From Oryzias latipes (Eukaryota; Chordata; Actinopteri; Beloniformes; Adrianichthyidae), in the NCBI RefSeq assembly GCF_002234675.1, contig NC_019865.2, positions 31,337,945 to 31,401,944 on the forward strand: a DNA stretch of 64,000 bases. Reading direction: 5' to 3'. This document shows, in pieces, positions 1 through 12,200 of the stretch (position 1 is its first letter; each line of letters opens with the position of its first letter). The notes under the pieces are model-generated. The model searched no databases. It was not told where the DNA came from and worked only from the letters and a program-made list of their open reading frames with translations. Both the position numbers and the translations under genes were made by a program.

Positions 1-474
1 AACAATTACAATAATTATAATAACATTCATTCATTCATTCAAAATGAATAATAATAAGATTAATAATAATAATAATAGGAGGTTAAAAGGTCAGAGTTGT
101 ATGATGTGGCTTTCCACACAACCCTCTGAAAACTCCAAGTAACTTTTTAAAATCAATTTGACACTTGATAGGCAGCCACTGTAAAGCAGACAAGAGAGTA
201 GTTATGTGAGTCGGTTTACTGGTACTGGTTAAAAACCTTGCTGCAGAATTATGGACAATATCTGCAGGCTCAAACTCAGACATATGAGAGTTCAAGAAGT
301 AGAATGATTAAGATGGAAAAACATTTAACTGAATTGGAGTAATATAACATTTAGTTAGATAAATATTTAAAGTTGTATAAACAATTGTTGAGTTGGATAG
401 ACGTAAAAAAATTAGGTTGAATAAATTTAACTCAATTAATTGTTACCAATGGAATCAATTAATTTAAGTTTTAT
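1..474. other. AT-rich non-coding DNA
   Basis: AT-rich sequence with ATT/AAT-type simple repeats at the extreme left (about 1-80). No coding pattern, splice-bounded exon or recognisable element is seen. Confidence 0.5.
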
Positions 475-479
475 AAGTT

Positions 480-850
480 ACAGTAGGGATGGCCCGTTTG
501 ACACAGACGCTTCGGTGTGTGTTCGGAGTGTTTCGGCACAATGTTTCGGGGCGTGTGTCAACTAGCACAGATCACGTGGTGGATGACGTATGACGCGCCA
601 AATGCTTCGTTTGGTCGAAGCACGCTTCAGATGTCACCTGTGTTTTGAACAGTTGGGCGCGCTATTCTCTAGAAATGCGAAATGAATCCTGAACGTTTCC
701 CGACCAGTTCCATTGTTTCCCCTGTATTGGAATCAGCGTCAGTTCATTGCACTTTACCATGGCTCCTGGTAAAAAACGTACTGTGACTCAGGATCATTTC
801 ACCTCTGTTTCTCCTAATAAAACAATACACTATGAACGTTGTGTATGAAA
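480..850 (+). mobile_element. hAT-like transposon fragment (5' end and start of a BED-type transposase)
   Basis: A GC-richer block begins near 482 with CAGTAGGGATGGCCCG, resembling a hAT terminus. It leads to an ATG at 759 whose first residues (MAPGKKRTVTQDHFTSVSPN) look like the N-terminus before a BED zinc finger in fish hAT transposases. The frame stops about 30 codons later and no right terminus was found, so this is a truncated, non-functional piece. The family call is from recall of similar fish transposases and is tentative. Confidence 0.35.
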
Positions 851-894
851 AAAACACTACAATTAATTTATAATGGCATGTCAATTTCTTGCGA

Positions 895-968
895 ATAGAG
901 ATAGCTCAGTGGAATTGTCAGTGGTACTAAAATCCAGAGGTCTTAGGTTCCAGTCTAGCACTATACAT
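895..968 (+). repeat. tRNA-like pol III promoter remnant (SINE head or tRNA pseudogene)
   Basis: An A-box-like TAGCTCAGTGG (902-912) is followed about 33 bases later by a B-box-like GGTTCCAGTCT (946-956). Order and spacing are as in tRNA-derived SINEs. The acceptor and anticodon stems do not fold cleanly, so it is not a functional tRNA gene. Confidence 0.4.
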
Positions 969-1206
969 CTAATTTTTGCGTTTATTTTTTCTTCGTGTGA
1001 TGTGTAATTTGCTGTGTCAAGCACTTCTCACATAAAACGTCACATGTTGTGTTGTTTTACATTTTTTTATCATCATTTCCACATTGAAGTGTTACAAGGA
1101 GCTTTGTTGAAACATATGTCAAAATACAACCAGTCCTCCACCAGATGCCGCTGTTCTGTGTGGTTTCGAAGCCTTGAATGAGTGGTTAATTTTTCCGGCA
1201 CAATTA

Positions 1207-1870
1207 AGGCCCGTACACACCGGGACGAATATTCGCCAGGCGTTATTCGCCAGCGTTTTTTGTGTTCACACCCAGGCGATTTTCGCTGACGATGAGCCGA
1301 GCAAACATGCAATTTCATTCCCTGACATTAGATGGCGCTTAATGTAAACAGAAATACTCCTGTACACAAGGTGGCGCTGCGCAACTTTACGCTTGTTAAA
1401 GTCGCTTTTCACTCAGAAGAAGAGAGCAAGTATTTACGCGCTTGTCAGAATCATACAAAGAAAACATGAATATTTCAAGCACCAGTAGCTCCAACTGGTT
1501 CTTGGTTTGGGGATATTTTAGAATGTCCGTCATTATTTCTTTGTGGCTGTGTAGACGCTACTTGGCGTCTATCTTCTTCGCTGGTATGAAAGGCAGTTTG
1601 AGGTTTGAGCGCCCCCAAGTTGTGTTTTACTGTAACTTCAGAGGCCCAAGACACGTGTGCAAAAGCGCTGTTCTCATTGGTCGTCTAGTTTTCGACGCGG
1701 CGCGTCGAACCAAAAAACGAACCCGAGGCGTTTTTTAAAAAGTGACGCTTTGACGCGTGGCATTTTTTCGCGTCGGTGTGCACACTCACATTGGTGCCCT
1801 TTGTTTAGTCACGAGGCGTTAAATGTCGGCAAAAATCGCGGGCGAAATTCATCCCGGTGTGAACAGGCCT
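1207..1870. mobile_element. PIF/Harbinger-type MITE
   Basis: A 664-bp element has imperfect terminal inverted repeats. The left end reads AGGCCCGTACACACCGGGAC; the right end, reverse-complemented, reads AGGCCTGTTCACACCGGGAT. It is flanked on both sides by TTA (1204-1206 and 1871-1873), the 3-bp TWA duplication expected for PIF/Harbinger. Internal CG-rich runs (GACGCG and similar) occur near both ends. No transposase is encoded, so it would depend on an enzyme supplied elsewhere. Confidence 0.75.
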
Positions 1871-2061
1871 TTACAAGAACCCCAATGAGGCTTCACAAGA
1901 TTGCAGAAAAATGTGAAAAACTAAAGCATTTTTTAAACACAATCCCTTCATTTCATGGGCTTGTAAGTAATTGGACAATTGGCTTCCATGCTATTGCATG
2001 GGTAGGTGTGGGCAGTTCCATTGTTTATGTGATTATGAGTGAAGCAGAGAAAAGGCCAGGG

Positions 2062-3137
2062 GGGTATTCCAGAAAACAGGTGATGCTAGCTCCCACAGTA
2101 AGTTTGAGTCTAAGGAAGTGTACAACCACCGCTTTCGGTTCCAAAAACAGAGGTATGTTTCAGGGTATGTCAAGTTGCCATGGCAACTCATGCTCTGACC
2201 ATAACCTGGTCTGGAGCAGGTTTAGTTGAAGGTTAGTTTGTTTTCAGAGAGGTGAAGCAGCATGGCGTGTCCATTTGAAGATAATTTAGTGGATGAAGAA
2301 GCTCAGATAATACTTTTTCCACCGTGAGAGGGTGATAAGAACACGTATGGATGTTGGAAAATTAAACTTTTTACTTTAATCTAACTTAATTATTTGCTTC
2401 AGTCAAGATAAATAATTTTTTTGAGTTCAGTCATCTTAAAAATAACACGTAGTCATCAGACATTTATTTTACTTTCATTCCAATAAATTCAATTAAGTAG
2501 GTGTAACTTTGGTGCTGCTGTTAGATCGGCACCGCAAGGAATTGTGGGATACCATTCCCTTTGCCTGTCTGGACGGATTTGGGTTTAAGTGTGGGTTTTT
2601 GACCAAATGTGTTTAGTTGTTTAGCTGTTTTACTGTGTTTTGCCCAGTTATTTTGTCCTGTTGTGTTTAATTCTTTCTGCACCATGAGTGAGAGGGAGGG
2701 AGACGATGAGTTTATGTAGCACAATGCGTCACAATGAAAATAAGATCAGAAACTCTTGTGTTTACTTTGTCCGTTCTTTTTCTCCAAGCAGAATCTCTTT
2801 CTTTTGCTGACGATGGAGCCGTATTACTTTTTGATGGACGTATAATCTTCATACGCCGTCATTAAAATCTCCAACTCCGTCTCACTAAAGAATTGCGCTC
2901 TCTTCTTTTCTCCATGCGTTTCCATGGTGACCCCAGAAATCGGCGATCCATTGAGAATGTCTTTATGTACCTGCTGTGCACGTGCATTAACCCAGGGTTA
3001 CCAAGTGGAGCGTAATTACGCTAACTCACATCCGGTCATTTGGAACCGACATACCCAGAGTAAGCAAGTTCAGGCGGATTTCAGCCAGAATTCAGGATTA
3101 AAGTCAGGCTAGTTTAAACATGTTTCCTGGAATACCA
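2062..3137 (-). mobile_element. Harbinger-like DNA transposon, decayed
   Basis: Ends are inverted repeats: GGTATTCCAGAAAACAGGT at 2063 and its near complement ending GTTTCCTGGAATACC at 3136. This is the type of terminus seen in fish Harbinger elements. On the minus strand around 2890-2760 a broken frame reads FSETELEILMTAYEDY, reminiscent of the Myb/SANT-like accessory protein that Harbinger elements carry, followed by a stop and frameshifts. No DDE nuclease is present. A clean 3-bp flanking duplication could not be assigned. Confidence 0.5.
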
Positions 3138-3194
3138 CCATGGAGTTGATTAGAGGACTCGTGCTTGCATTTTGAAGATTTTGCTGTGAACAGA

Positions 3195-4210
3195 CAACAT
3201 GCAGTCAAAGGAGCTCTCCATGCAGGTGAAAGGAGCCATCATTAAGCTGAGAAAACAGAAAAAACATGCCAGAAATTGCTACAGTATTAGGAGTGGCTAA
3301 ATCAACAGTGTGGTCCATCCTGAGAAAGATAGAAAGCACTGGTGAACTCAGGAAAGCAAAAAGACCTGGACGTCCACGGAAGACAACAGTGGTGGATGAT
3401 GACAGAATCATTTCCATGGTGAAGAGGAACCCGTTCACAACAGCCAACCAAGTGAACAACACTCTCCAGGAGGTAGGCGGATCAATATCCAAGTCTACCA
3501 TCAAAAGAAGACTGCATGAAAGTAGATCCAGAGGCTACACTGCAAGATGCAAGCCACTCATAAGCCTCAAGAATAGGAAGGCTAGATTGGACTTTGCTAA
3601 AAAGCATCTTAAAAAGCCAGCACAGTTCTGGAAAAACATTCTTTGGACAGATGAAACCAAAATCAACCTCTACCAGAATGATGCCAAGAGAAAAGTATGG
3701 AGAAGGCGTGGAGAAGCTCCTGATCCAAAGCACACTACATCATCAGTAAAACACGGTGGAGGCAGTGTGATGGTCTGGGCGTGCATGGCTGCTAGTGGCA
3801 CTGGGACACTAGTGTTTATTGATGACGTGACACAGGACAGAAGCAGCCCAATGAATTCTGAGGTGTTCAGAGACATGCTGACAGCCCCAAAACATCACTG
3901 CTCTAGAGGAGATCTGCATGGAGGAATGGACCAAAATACCAGCAACAGTTTGGGAAAACCTTGTGAAGACTTGGAGAAAACATTTGACTGCTGTCAATGC
4001 CAACAATGGGTATATAACCAAGTACTGAGTTTAATTTTTCTTATTAACCTAATATTTAGTTTACACCATAATTTACCAACAAATTCTTCAAAAATCAGAA
4101 AATGTGATTTGGATGTTTTTCTCATTTTGTCTCTCATAGTGTGATGAAAATTACAGGCTCTCACCTTTTTAAGTGGGAGAACTCGTACAATTGGTGGCTG
4201 ACTACTGTAT
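3195..4210 (+). pseudogene. Tc1-like transposase pseudogene
   Basis: The start ATG at 3199 begins MQSKELSMQVKGAIIKLRK; the frame shifts near 3265 and continues from 3266. The N-terminal paired-like helix-turn-helix (PEIATVLGVAKSTVWSILRK) and an AT-hook-like GRPRK are intact, as is the first catalytic Asp in ILWTDETKINL (near 3650). After RDMLTA (near 3880) about 40 residues are missing, including the region with the second catalytic Asp (usually in DNDPKHT), and the reading then shifts. The right terminal repeat (about 4110-4210) is internally deleted and the left repeat is absent, so the copy is immobile. Confidence 0.85.
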
Positions 4211-4560
4211 CACGTTAATGTTAAGTAGAATCTACCGGAGTAAAGCATCATGTTGATAAAGAAGAACACTCTGTTCCAGCGAGGACTTTCTAGTTAACAA
4301 CTACTCTCATTTTATTTGTGTATTAAGAGAAATAAAGGAATTCGAAGTGGAACCATGTGTTTAAAGTTAAATCTGATTTAAAAATGATCTTCAGATGGAA
4401 AAATATTGTTTTTCATAATCCTCCTTAACTAAGTCCAGATCAGATCTAATAGTTTACATGTTTTCTTGATTTAATTTTCTAAAGTGGAACAAAGTCCCTT
4501 TTCTTTTCAGGCAGGAAAACGTTTTAGTCACAAAAACCCTCAGAGCTAAAAACGTGACGG
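4211..4560. other. Non-coding spacer upstream of ccdc22
   Basis: AT-rich sequence between the Tc1 remnant and the ccdc22 promoter region. No coding exon or repeat boundary was recognised. Confidence 0.4.
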
Positions 4561-4644
4561 TCACGATGAAAGCGGAGAGGGGGCACTAGGACCTCGTAGA
4601 CTCTTTTTCTTTCTCCGTCGGGTCACGAGACTGTCCTTTTTGGT

Positions 4645-4663
4645 GCATGCTGGGAAACGCAGT
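4645..4663 (-). promoter_or_regulatory. ZNF143/SBS-like element upstream of ccdc22
   Basis: The minus strand reads ACTGCGTTTCCCAGCATGC, close to the vertebrate ZNF143/THAP11 consensus ACTACAATTCCCAGAATGC. It lies about 440 bp before the ccdc22 ATG in a GC-richer stretch. Such sites are common in TATA-less housekeeping promoters. The call is a motif match only. Confidence 0.45.
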
Positions 4664-4701
4664 CAAATTTGTCCCTTGTCCCCTATTGCGAAGCGAATGT
4701 G

Positions 4702-4720
4702 ACTCACATTCCCAGAAGCC
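4702..4720 (+). promoter_or_regulatory. Second ZNF143/SBS-like element
   Basis: ACTCACATTCCCAGAAGCC on the plus strand resembles the same ZNF143 consensus and faces the element about 40 bp upstream in opposite orientation. Together they suggest the core promoter lies between about 4650 and 5100. No TATA box is visible. Confidence 0.4.
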
Positions 4721-5103
4721 CATTCGGTTTTATTTTCCGGTCACTTCCACTGTGAAAAAATGTCATTTTGGTGATGAATGCAGCAGTTAGCTTCAGTAAT
4801 GTTTGCTTCGTACGGAATCAGAAAAGTTGGTGATTACCCAGAAAGCTCTGCTGTCGCCAAAGGTTTCTGCTGTTCTGCGTGAGGGGACGGGTATTCATCG
4901 AGGAAGTGAAGGGGAGCATGATGGCTCTGGGTGCTACTTTAGTTTAGTGTAAACACAGTAGAAGATGGAAGCTACGTGTTTAGCCCGCGTCCATCGGTGT
5001 GGAGCTGACCCCTGCAGTTAACTAATGCTCGGTATCACGGGAACCGCCGCTGCGCTGCTAAGTTTCGGTTAGTCTGCGTCTCTGAGGGAGGGAAACGTCC
5101 ATG

Positions 5104-6157
5104 ATGGAGGAAGTTGACAGGATTCTGATTCACGCCCTGAGACAGGTCGGGACGTAAGTATCAGCAGAACATCACATGCAGTCAGTCACGTCTTCAGAGC
5201 AGACGCTTTGGAGATGATGATCATCCTCTCAGGTCCCGGCGTGGAACCAGCCCGGACACGTGAGGCAGCAAACCCGGTTCCTCCAGGCTGCTGTGGTCTG
5301 ACTGGATGCAGCTTCTCTTTTTCTGCTTCTTTGGGTTGAAGCTGCCAACATGAGTCAGCAGATATTTGGACTTCAGTGTTCCCTACTGGATGAAACCCAA
5401 ACGCACAGCCCTTCTCGGGTCTTCATTAGAGAGCAGCAGTCGTGTTTCAGCTACAGTCATCATGGTTAAATCCATGTCTCCACTCCATCTTTATCATCAC
5501 TTTGAGCAAGTCTTCTGTATTTATAAGCATAGCAAATATACTATAAACTATGTATGTGTAGTGTAGGTAGTCTACTACCTCAATCCTTCTCCAGACTCAA
5601 TCTGAACATTTTAAGATGAATAAATATAGGAGACTGCCTCACTTATCTAATAGACTAAGTACACTTGAATGGATTACATTGATCTAAGCATCAACATCAT
5701 TCATTTATCGGACAGGAACTGTCATTGACATTGTTTTTCTGAAAAAGCAGAAGTTGCTTTTACAGAGGAATGAAAAGCAGGTTTTTATCTAGACCTGCTG
5801 CTGAAACTAAGTGTTCACATCCTGTAAATGCTGGCATCTTCAAACCAACAATGATAGCAGAGAAATGCGTCTGCAGCTGACGACATATTCTAAAGTCCTC
5901 CCTGCAGACGGCAGCAGCAGACAGTTCACCCCTCAGTCAGCTGATCAAAGTCACATTTGTGATTGTTACCTGATCTTCAGTCAGCTCCAACATTAGGGGC
6001 TTTTACTGTTTCAACAAACTTTCTTTTGAATGCGTCAGCTTAGTAACCTGCAGGTAAATTTTGCTTTCAGGGGGCAAATCCTGACTCCAGGATGTTCGTC
6101 TCTTGTGTTTTGTAGTTCTTGCTCTTGAACAGGGGGTTGAGAGGCTAACTGAGATTC

Positions 6158-6188
<31 letters not shown>

Positions 6189-6189
6189 G

Positions 6190-6239
<50 letters not shown>

Positions 6240-9200
6240 ACACGCACACACATGCGCGCACACACACACACACACACACGTTTCTCTGCTTTTTTACACA
6301 GAATGTCTGCCATATCTCCATTCAACTGCAGTTTGATTGGAAATGTAGCCACTGAAAACACGGATGTTATGGCACTCTGCAGAAGGCCAATATTCTCAAA
6401 GTACAAAGACGCTTGGTTTAAGAAAATGGATTTTCTGTCTTGCAAGAAATATAATCTTATCAATTAATTGTACCAATTAAGATGTGAGAAATGAGATTTT
6501 CCTATCATCTCTGGAAACATGCCACCGTCACACACGTGTGTGTTGGTGTGTAATTCTGCAGGTGTACCAATCCACAGCTAAATAAATCTGGATGGATTGA
6601 TTATGGAAGTGAAATGTTCTGCACCGTTTTTGCCTTTTCTTTTCTTTTTTGCTGTGTTTCAATAGCAAAATAAGTTTGAGAAAATGTCTTGGGGACTAGA
6701 ATTTCTTTTCTTCAAATAAGATTCTTGGTAAAACCGTTTTTCTTAATATGTTGGCAGTTTTTTTTTTGGGGTTATTTTGAATGAAAATGTGCCAGCGGGT
6801 CCAGAAGGTTTGAGTCTTTTCCAAAGGGGGGGGCCTGTTTTTGCCGTGCAGTCAGACATCTGACCCGGAGCTTCACGCTTCATTCACAGAGAGGTGGACG
6901 AGGACGTCGACAGCATCAGACAGTTCACCAGCGAGCTGCTGGTGGAGGGCGTGGTCAGGTGTATTCGAGTCATCGACCCCGGCCTGGGCGGCGGCCTGGC
7001 CCCCTCCCTCCCTCCCGGCATGTCTGCGCGGTTCAGAGTGGGCATGAGCCTGGCACAGGCCTGTCAGGTGAGGCTGCAGCTGAAGCTGAAGCGGCCGCTG
7101 AGGCTGCTTTGACTCATGGCCAGACTACAGTTTCATGGCTGACATCTTGACTCAACAGTTCAAGGCCAACTGCACAGGAACCACAGAACGTCCCCCCCCA
7201 GCAGCGTTCCCCAACCCTTTTCAGGCCACAGAGCGCCTGAATGTCAGACAATATTTCCACAGATCGGCTTGTAAGCAGCTGAAGGCAGTGTTTTTTTTGT
7301 TTAGCTTTTTAAGGGTTAAGTTTAGCTTCATCCTCTGTAAATTATCTGCAGTTGCTTTAAGCTTCATTTGTTTTGTTCACTAGTTTCATGAAGGAACATT
7401 AAAATATTACAGATTTTCTCTTTGACTGTCAAAGCGGAAGATAAAAGAATCAGCCGAAAACTTCAGCCTCATCTGACGTTCGCTTTTAATATAAATACAT
7501 GTAATAAATCTATAGATTCATACACACAACTTTATTAGCAGCATCCTTGTAACATTAGACAGCTGCTTATTGAATATTCTAAATTATTATTATTATGGTC
7601 TGTGGGAACAACTGTGACCGGAAATCTCTATTTGGAGTAAAGGCTCCTGTTTTTTTTCTGTTAAATGCAGATTTCTTTTATTTTGAAGTCCAAGGTTCTT
7701 CTTCTGTTTCCTCTGTGACTCTTTTCTGCTAAAAGGAAAGTCGCTGCAGCTGCTTTGACAAAGTAGCAGATGCATTTTCAACACGTGGCCAAGTGACCTG
7801 ATGAATTAATTGGATGCAGATGGAAGGAATCCAGTGGTTTTCAAAAAACAAAAAAACTTCCTTCAGAATCCGATTAGAAAAAATGTTTTTTTTCCCCCTG
7901 CAGCCCAGCACCAACTGTTCCACATGCTGCCCTGCAGAGCTCTGGGTTCTGTGGCTTATCCTGTCACTCTGTTGACTTGCAGGACGTCGGCTACAAAGGC
8001 GAGATCGGTTATCAGACCTTTCTGTACAGCAGTGAGCCAGAGATCCGCTCCCTGCTGATGTTCCTGGTGGAGAAGCTGCCCAGAGAGAGCGCTGAGGCCT
8101 CGGCCCAGCCCTCAGGTACAGATGTGACACCCGTATTCTTTCCCGCTCTCACTCTTCAAGAGCAGGAAGTCTGCCATGGTTCTGGTCATGGGATTGTTTG
8201 GGGGTCAGCTGAAGTTAGCATCAAGACTCTGAGCTTTAGGGACACTTGTCCATCAGCTGAGGAGACCTGGTTCTCAGCTTAAGACTGTTGTTCAGAGGTT
8301 GTTACCTCACTCTGTTACCTAACTAGCAGAGAATCGGGCGGCGTGATGACTGTTGATGCACTAGGAGCATGTAAGCTGTGAGGGCTCTGGGGGGTCCCGA
8401 CAGATGAGAAACAAAGCACTTTACATCAAACTACATCAGCTTATTCTTTCTCCATTTTTTCTGCCTGTGCTTATTTGAATTCATCAATTGTTCCTGTTCA
8501 CTTACAGGCAAGTCTGCGGTCCTCCAGAGAGCCATTGCTGCTGCCATCAGAGCCCAGCTGGACCTGGCCTGGGTGCCCCCAAACTGCAGCTTGCCCCTGC
8601 ACTGTGAAACACAGGTACGCACGGCCCTGCAGGCCTCTGAAAGCGCTCAGGAGAATTCAGGAAAAGACGTTTATGGAAGCCTCCACACAACAGACAAAGA
8701 CAAAGATGGCACAAGAAAACACTTTGTATTGAAGGTGTTTGTTATTAAAGACCCACTTCGATAAGAATTGTGCTTTTGGTGATTTTCTCTTAGCATTTTT
8801 CCTGATGATGAAGGACATTTATAAAAAAAAAAGAGCTTAAAACTGCATTTCTGAGTATTTCTTTATTCAAATGGTTGTAAAACAGTAGCAGACGAAAGAA
8901 TGCAGTTTGAAAGGAGCTTATTTGGGACAAAAGATCGTATTTATTATGTAGAAAATACGCTGGATGGACCAAAGTCTTCCTGCTCTGCTCCATTCTGATC
9001 ATCACCTGCAGACACACAGATCCATGAACGTCTCTGTTTTCCTGGGCTGAGCTGGAATCTGGATCAGAAACGTACGGATGGATGGATCTGATATTACTCA
9101 CCATTTTTGCAGCACAGCTAATGTTAGACTGGGGGGTGGCAGGGGCTGTAAGATGGCGAGTGAGACTGTAAACAGAGAGCTCTCAGCAATGGGGAGGAAG

Positions 9201-12200
9201 TGGGCTTACTCTGCACCAACTGTCCCGGCTTCAGAGATGAGTTTCCAATAAAAACGACAGAGATTTTTTGATTTTGGCTAACAAGGACACAATCTGAATT
9301 AAAAGAGATTAGAAAATGGATCAGAAGATGATGGGAGTGGAAGAATCTGAATGTCAGTGAGCCTGGTTTCCTCCTGAACCCTTCCCAAAGCCCCCCCCCC
9401 CGTGTAGGAAGGGTTTCCTCATGCCGGATAACAGCCCCCCCTGTGGTCCCAAAGCTTTTCACATGGCTTTGGTCAGACTGACAGATCAGTTCATTCCAGT
9501 GAATGGGATGCCCTTCATACACTAAGACTGTTTCTTTTTTCAGAGTGGGGGGGTGTTGAACAGCTTCTACACTCAGCCCCTCAGCTCACCACACTGCACT
9601 AAAGGCTCAGAGGAGAACCTCAAAGGTAAACCTCTGCTGACACGTCTGTCAAAGTTCTTAGCAAAAATGATCATGACTGGAGGGTCTTGGTGAGCCCTCG
9701 TTCAGCCTGCATGCAGCCCCCCGCCCCATGTTTAGACTGTTGCTGTGTCTGGGTGTTGCTGACCCGGTTTGTGTGTGTCCCCTCCAGAGGTGAAAGAATA
9801 CCGCAGAGATGTTCTTCCTCCAGTGACTGCTCAGTTTTCCAGCAGCGCCTCCATGGTGGCGTCGCTATTGGAGCAGCACGCCGCAGAGCTGAGCGCCGCT
9901 CAGGAGTGGGACGGCGAGTGGAAGAGTCAGGGCCTCCTGTCCCGCCTCACTCCCCAGGCAAGCCAGCCTGCTCTGTGCTACATGTTTCTGTTGGTTCTCT
10001 GTACACCCCCAGTCTCTGCTGATAGTTCCTGGTGTGATGTTCAACAGGAGTACCGCTCCAGGAAGCTGGCCCGGCTGCAGAAACGCATCCAGGAGCAGCT
10101 GCGCTCCGCTGCGCAGCCCTCGTCTGAAAGTGCCTTTGGTGTTTCTCGCCCCGCCTCTGACCTGATGGATGTCCTCCAGTCCTTCAGAGCCTCCGCCCCC
10201 ACTGAACATGTTCTAAAGAAGGGCACCCACTTCACCCACACTCAGAAGTTCACCTTCACACAGGTAGGTACCTGTGCATGAGCGTTCTGTTGCAGGACTT
10301 CAGAATACTGTGAAGAAAAACAATGTTTATGTTTCTTGGATCTCATTTAGCAAAGAATGCTTTGGGCCGTCCTTTGTGAAAAGAATCCCACAATTCTTTG
10401 CAGTTGCTGCTTTAAAGCAAAATATTGACAGATTGTTGGCTGTAAGAAACGTAAGCAGTTTTGCAGAAATCCTCACCTTACTGTGCCTACAGTTGATTAC
10501 CCGTAGAAGGGGATCACAGTCTGGAAAGAATAAAACACGGTGACTCTCAGGACTGGACCATCCCACAGCTAATAATTCAAAATGTTCAAACTGGAGTCAG
10601 ATACTAGGGGCCGGTGCAATGTGGTTTGGGTGGCAATCGAAGGGGAGTGCCTCGGTGGCCCAAACTCCGGTCATGGAATTTGGCTTTTGGGACGTGGAAC
10701 GTCACCTCTCTGGGAGGGAAGGAGCCTGAGCTTGTAGGTGAGGTTGAGCGGTACCACTAGATATAGTTGGGCTCACCTCCACGTACAGCCTGGGCTCCGA
10801 AACTCAGTCCCTTGAGAGAGGTTGGACTCTCTCCCACTCACACTCCTCAGCCTCCCGTGGAAAGTCTATGCCAGGGTACTGGTGAGGAGAGTCCGTCTGA
10901 TAGTCGAACCTCAGATCCAGGAACAACAGTGCGGTTTCCGTCCTGGTCGTGGAACAGTGGACCAGCTCTACACCCTCTTTAGGGGGCTTGAGGGCTTGTT
11001 GGAGTTCGCTCATCCAGTCCATATGTGTTTTGTGGATTTGGAGAAGGCGTTTGACCGCGCCCCCCGTGGTATCCTGTGGAGGGCGCTCTGGGAGTATGGG
11101 GTCCGGGAGGTCTTACTGAGGGCTGTCGGTCTCTGTATGACCAGAGCAGGTGCTTGGTTCGCATAGCCGGCAGTAAGTCAGACCTGTTCCCGGTGCATGT
11201 TGGACTCTGGCAGGGCTGCCCTTTATCCTGGTCCTGTTCATAGTTTTTATGGACAGACTGTCTAGACCAGGGGTCAGCAACCGGTGGCTCCAGAGCCACA
11301 TGCAGCTCTTTCCTCTCTGTGCTGCGGCTCTCTGTGTTTTTGTTAAATAACTATCATGATCTCAGATTGTCGTGGTGCCTTTAACACCGTCAGGTGGGGC
11401 GAGCTGGCAGGAAGAGAGAGAGCAGCGTGATTGTGGAGGGGGCGTGTCTGCAGCTGTGAACGCCGACCAGAGTCTGTTATGGGATGGAAAGTTCTTCTAA
11501 TAGACAGTCAGTGGTAATCTCATAGGGACACATGAACGCCCAAAAAAACAAGCCTTTTTTCCCCCCCTACCCTAAAACCACCCATTTCTGCGTTAAATTA
11601 ATTAAATTTGCGTCAGGGCGCCCCTACTATCCTGTCACCTTAACAATAAAAATAATAACCATAAGTTGTGCTGTCTGTGTGGAACACGCTTGAGGGGGGG
11701 GTTGCACGCGCGAGAAAACAACGAACAGGTAGAGAGGCGGGGGCGGGGCTTAGATTCACCCCTTATGATAACAGACCCACAACAAAAACAGCTGCTTCCT
11801 AATAAAAAATAGATGTCATCCATGAAATGAAAATAATTTATTGGTTTAACTGGATTTAAAGAAATAATAAATAAATAGACAGGAGTCTGCATCAAAGTGA
11901 ATTTGTTTCCATCATCTTAACTCTGGTGTTTGACAGACAGAAAAGTCTATTCAAGGTTGTGGAAAATGGACAAAAGATAAAGAATGTGATAAAGAATAAT
12001 TAAAATAAATAAATAACTATCCTGACAGCATTTTGAATCAATACAAGTATTGCCAAATGAACTATATATATGGGCAACACCATTTTTTCTAACACCCCTA
12101 GTGTTGCGGCTCCCTGTGCTTTCATCTCAGTGGGAAATTGATCCAAATGGCTCTTTGAGAGGTTCAGGTTGCCGACCCCTGGTCTAGGCGCAGCCAGGAC

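Noticed and set aside
895..968. A functional tRNA gene
   Set aside because: A- and B-box-like motifs are present but the acceptor and anticodon arms do not pair convincingly.
1442..2229. Open frames of 98 and 190 codons
   Set aside because: They run through the PIF/Harbinger MITE and its flank and end in unrelated sequence; no domain is recognisable.
3266..4144. The 292-codon frame as an intact transposase gene
   Set aside because: Frameshift near 3,265, loss of the second catalytic Asp region and of proper terminal repeats show it is a dead Tc1 copy.
9769..10281. One continuous 170-codon exon of ccdc22
   Set aside because: The frame is open through the 90-nt GC-AG intron, but removing it restores the family sequence at TPQ-EYR, so two exons are preferred.
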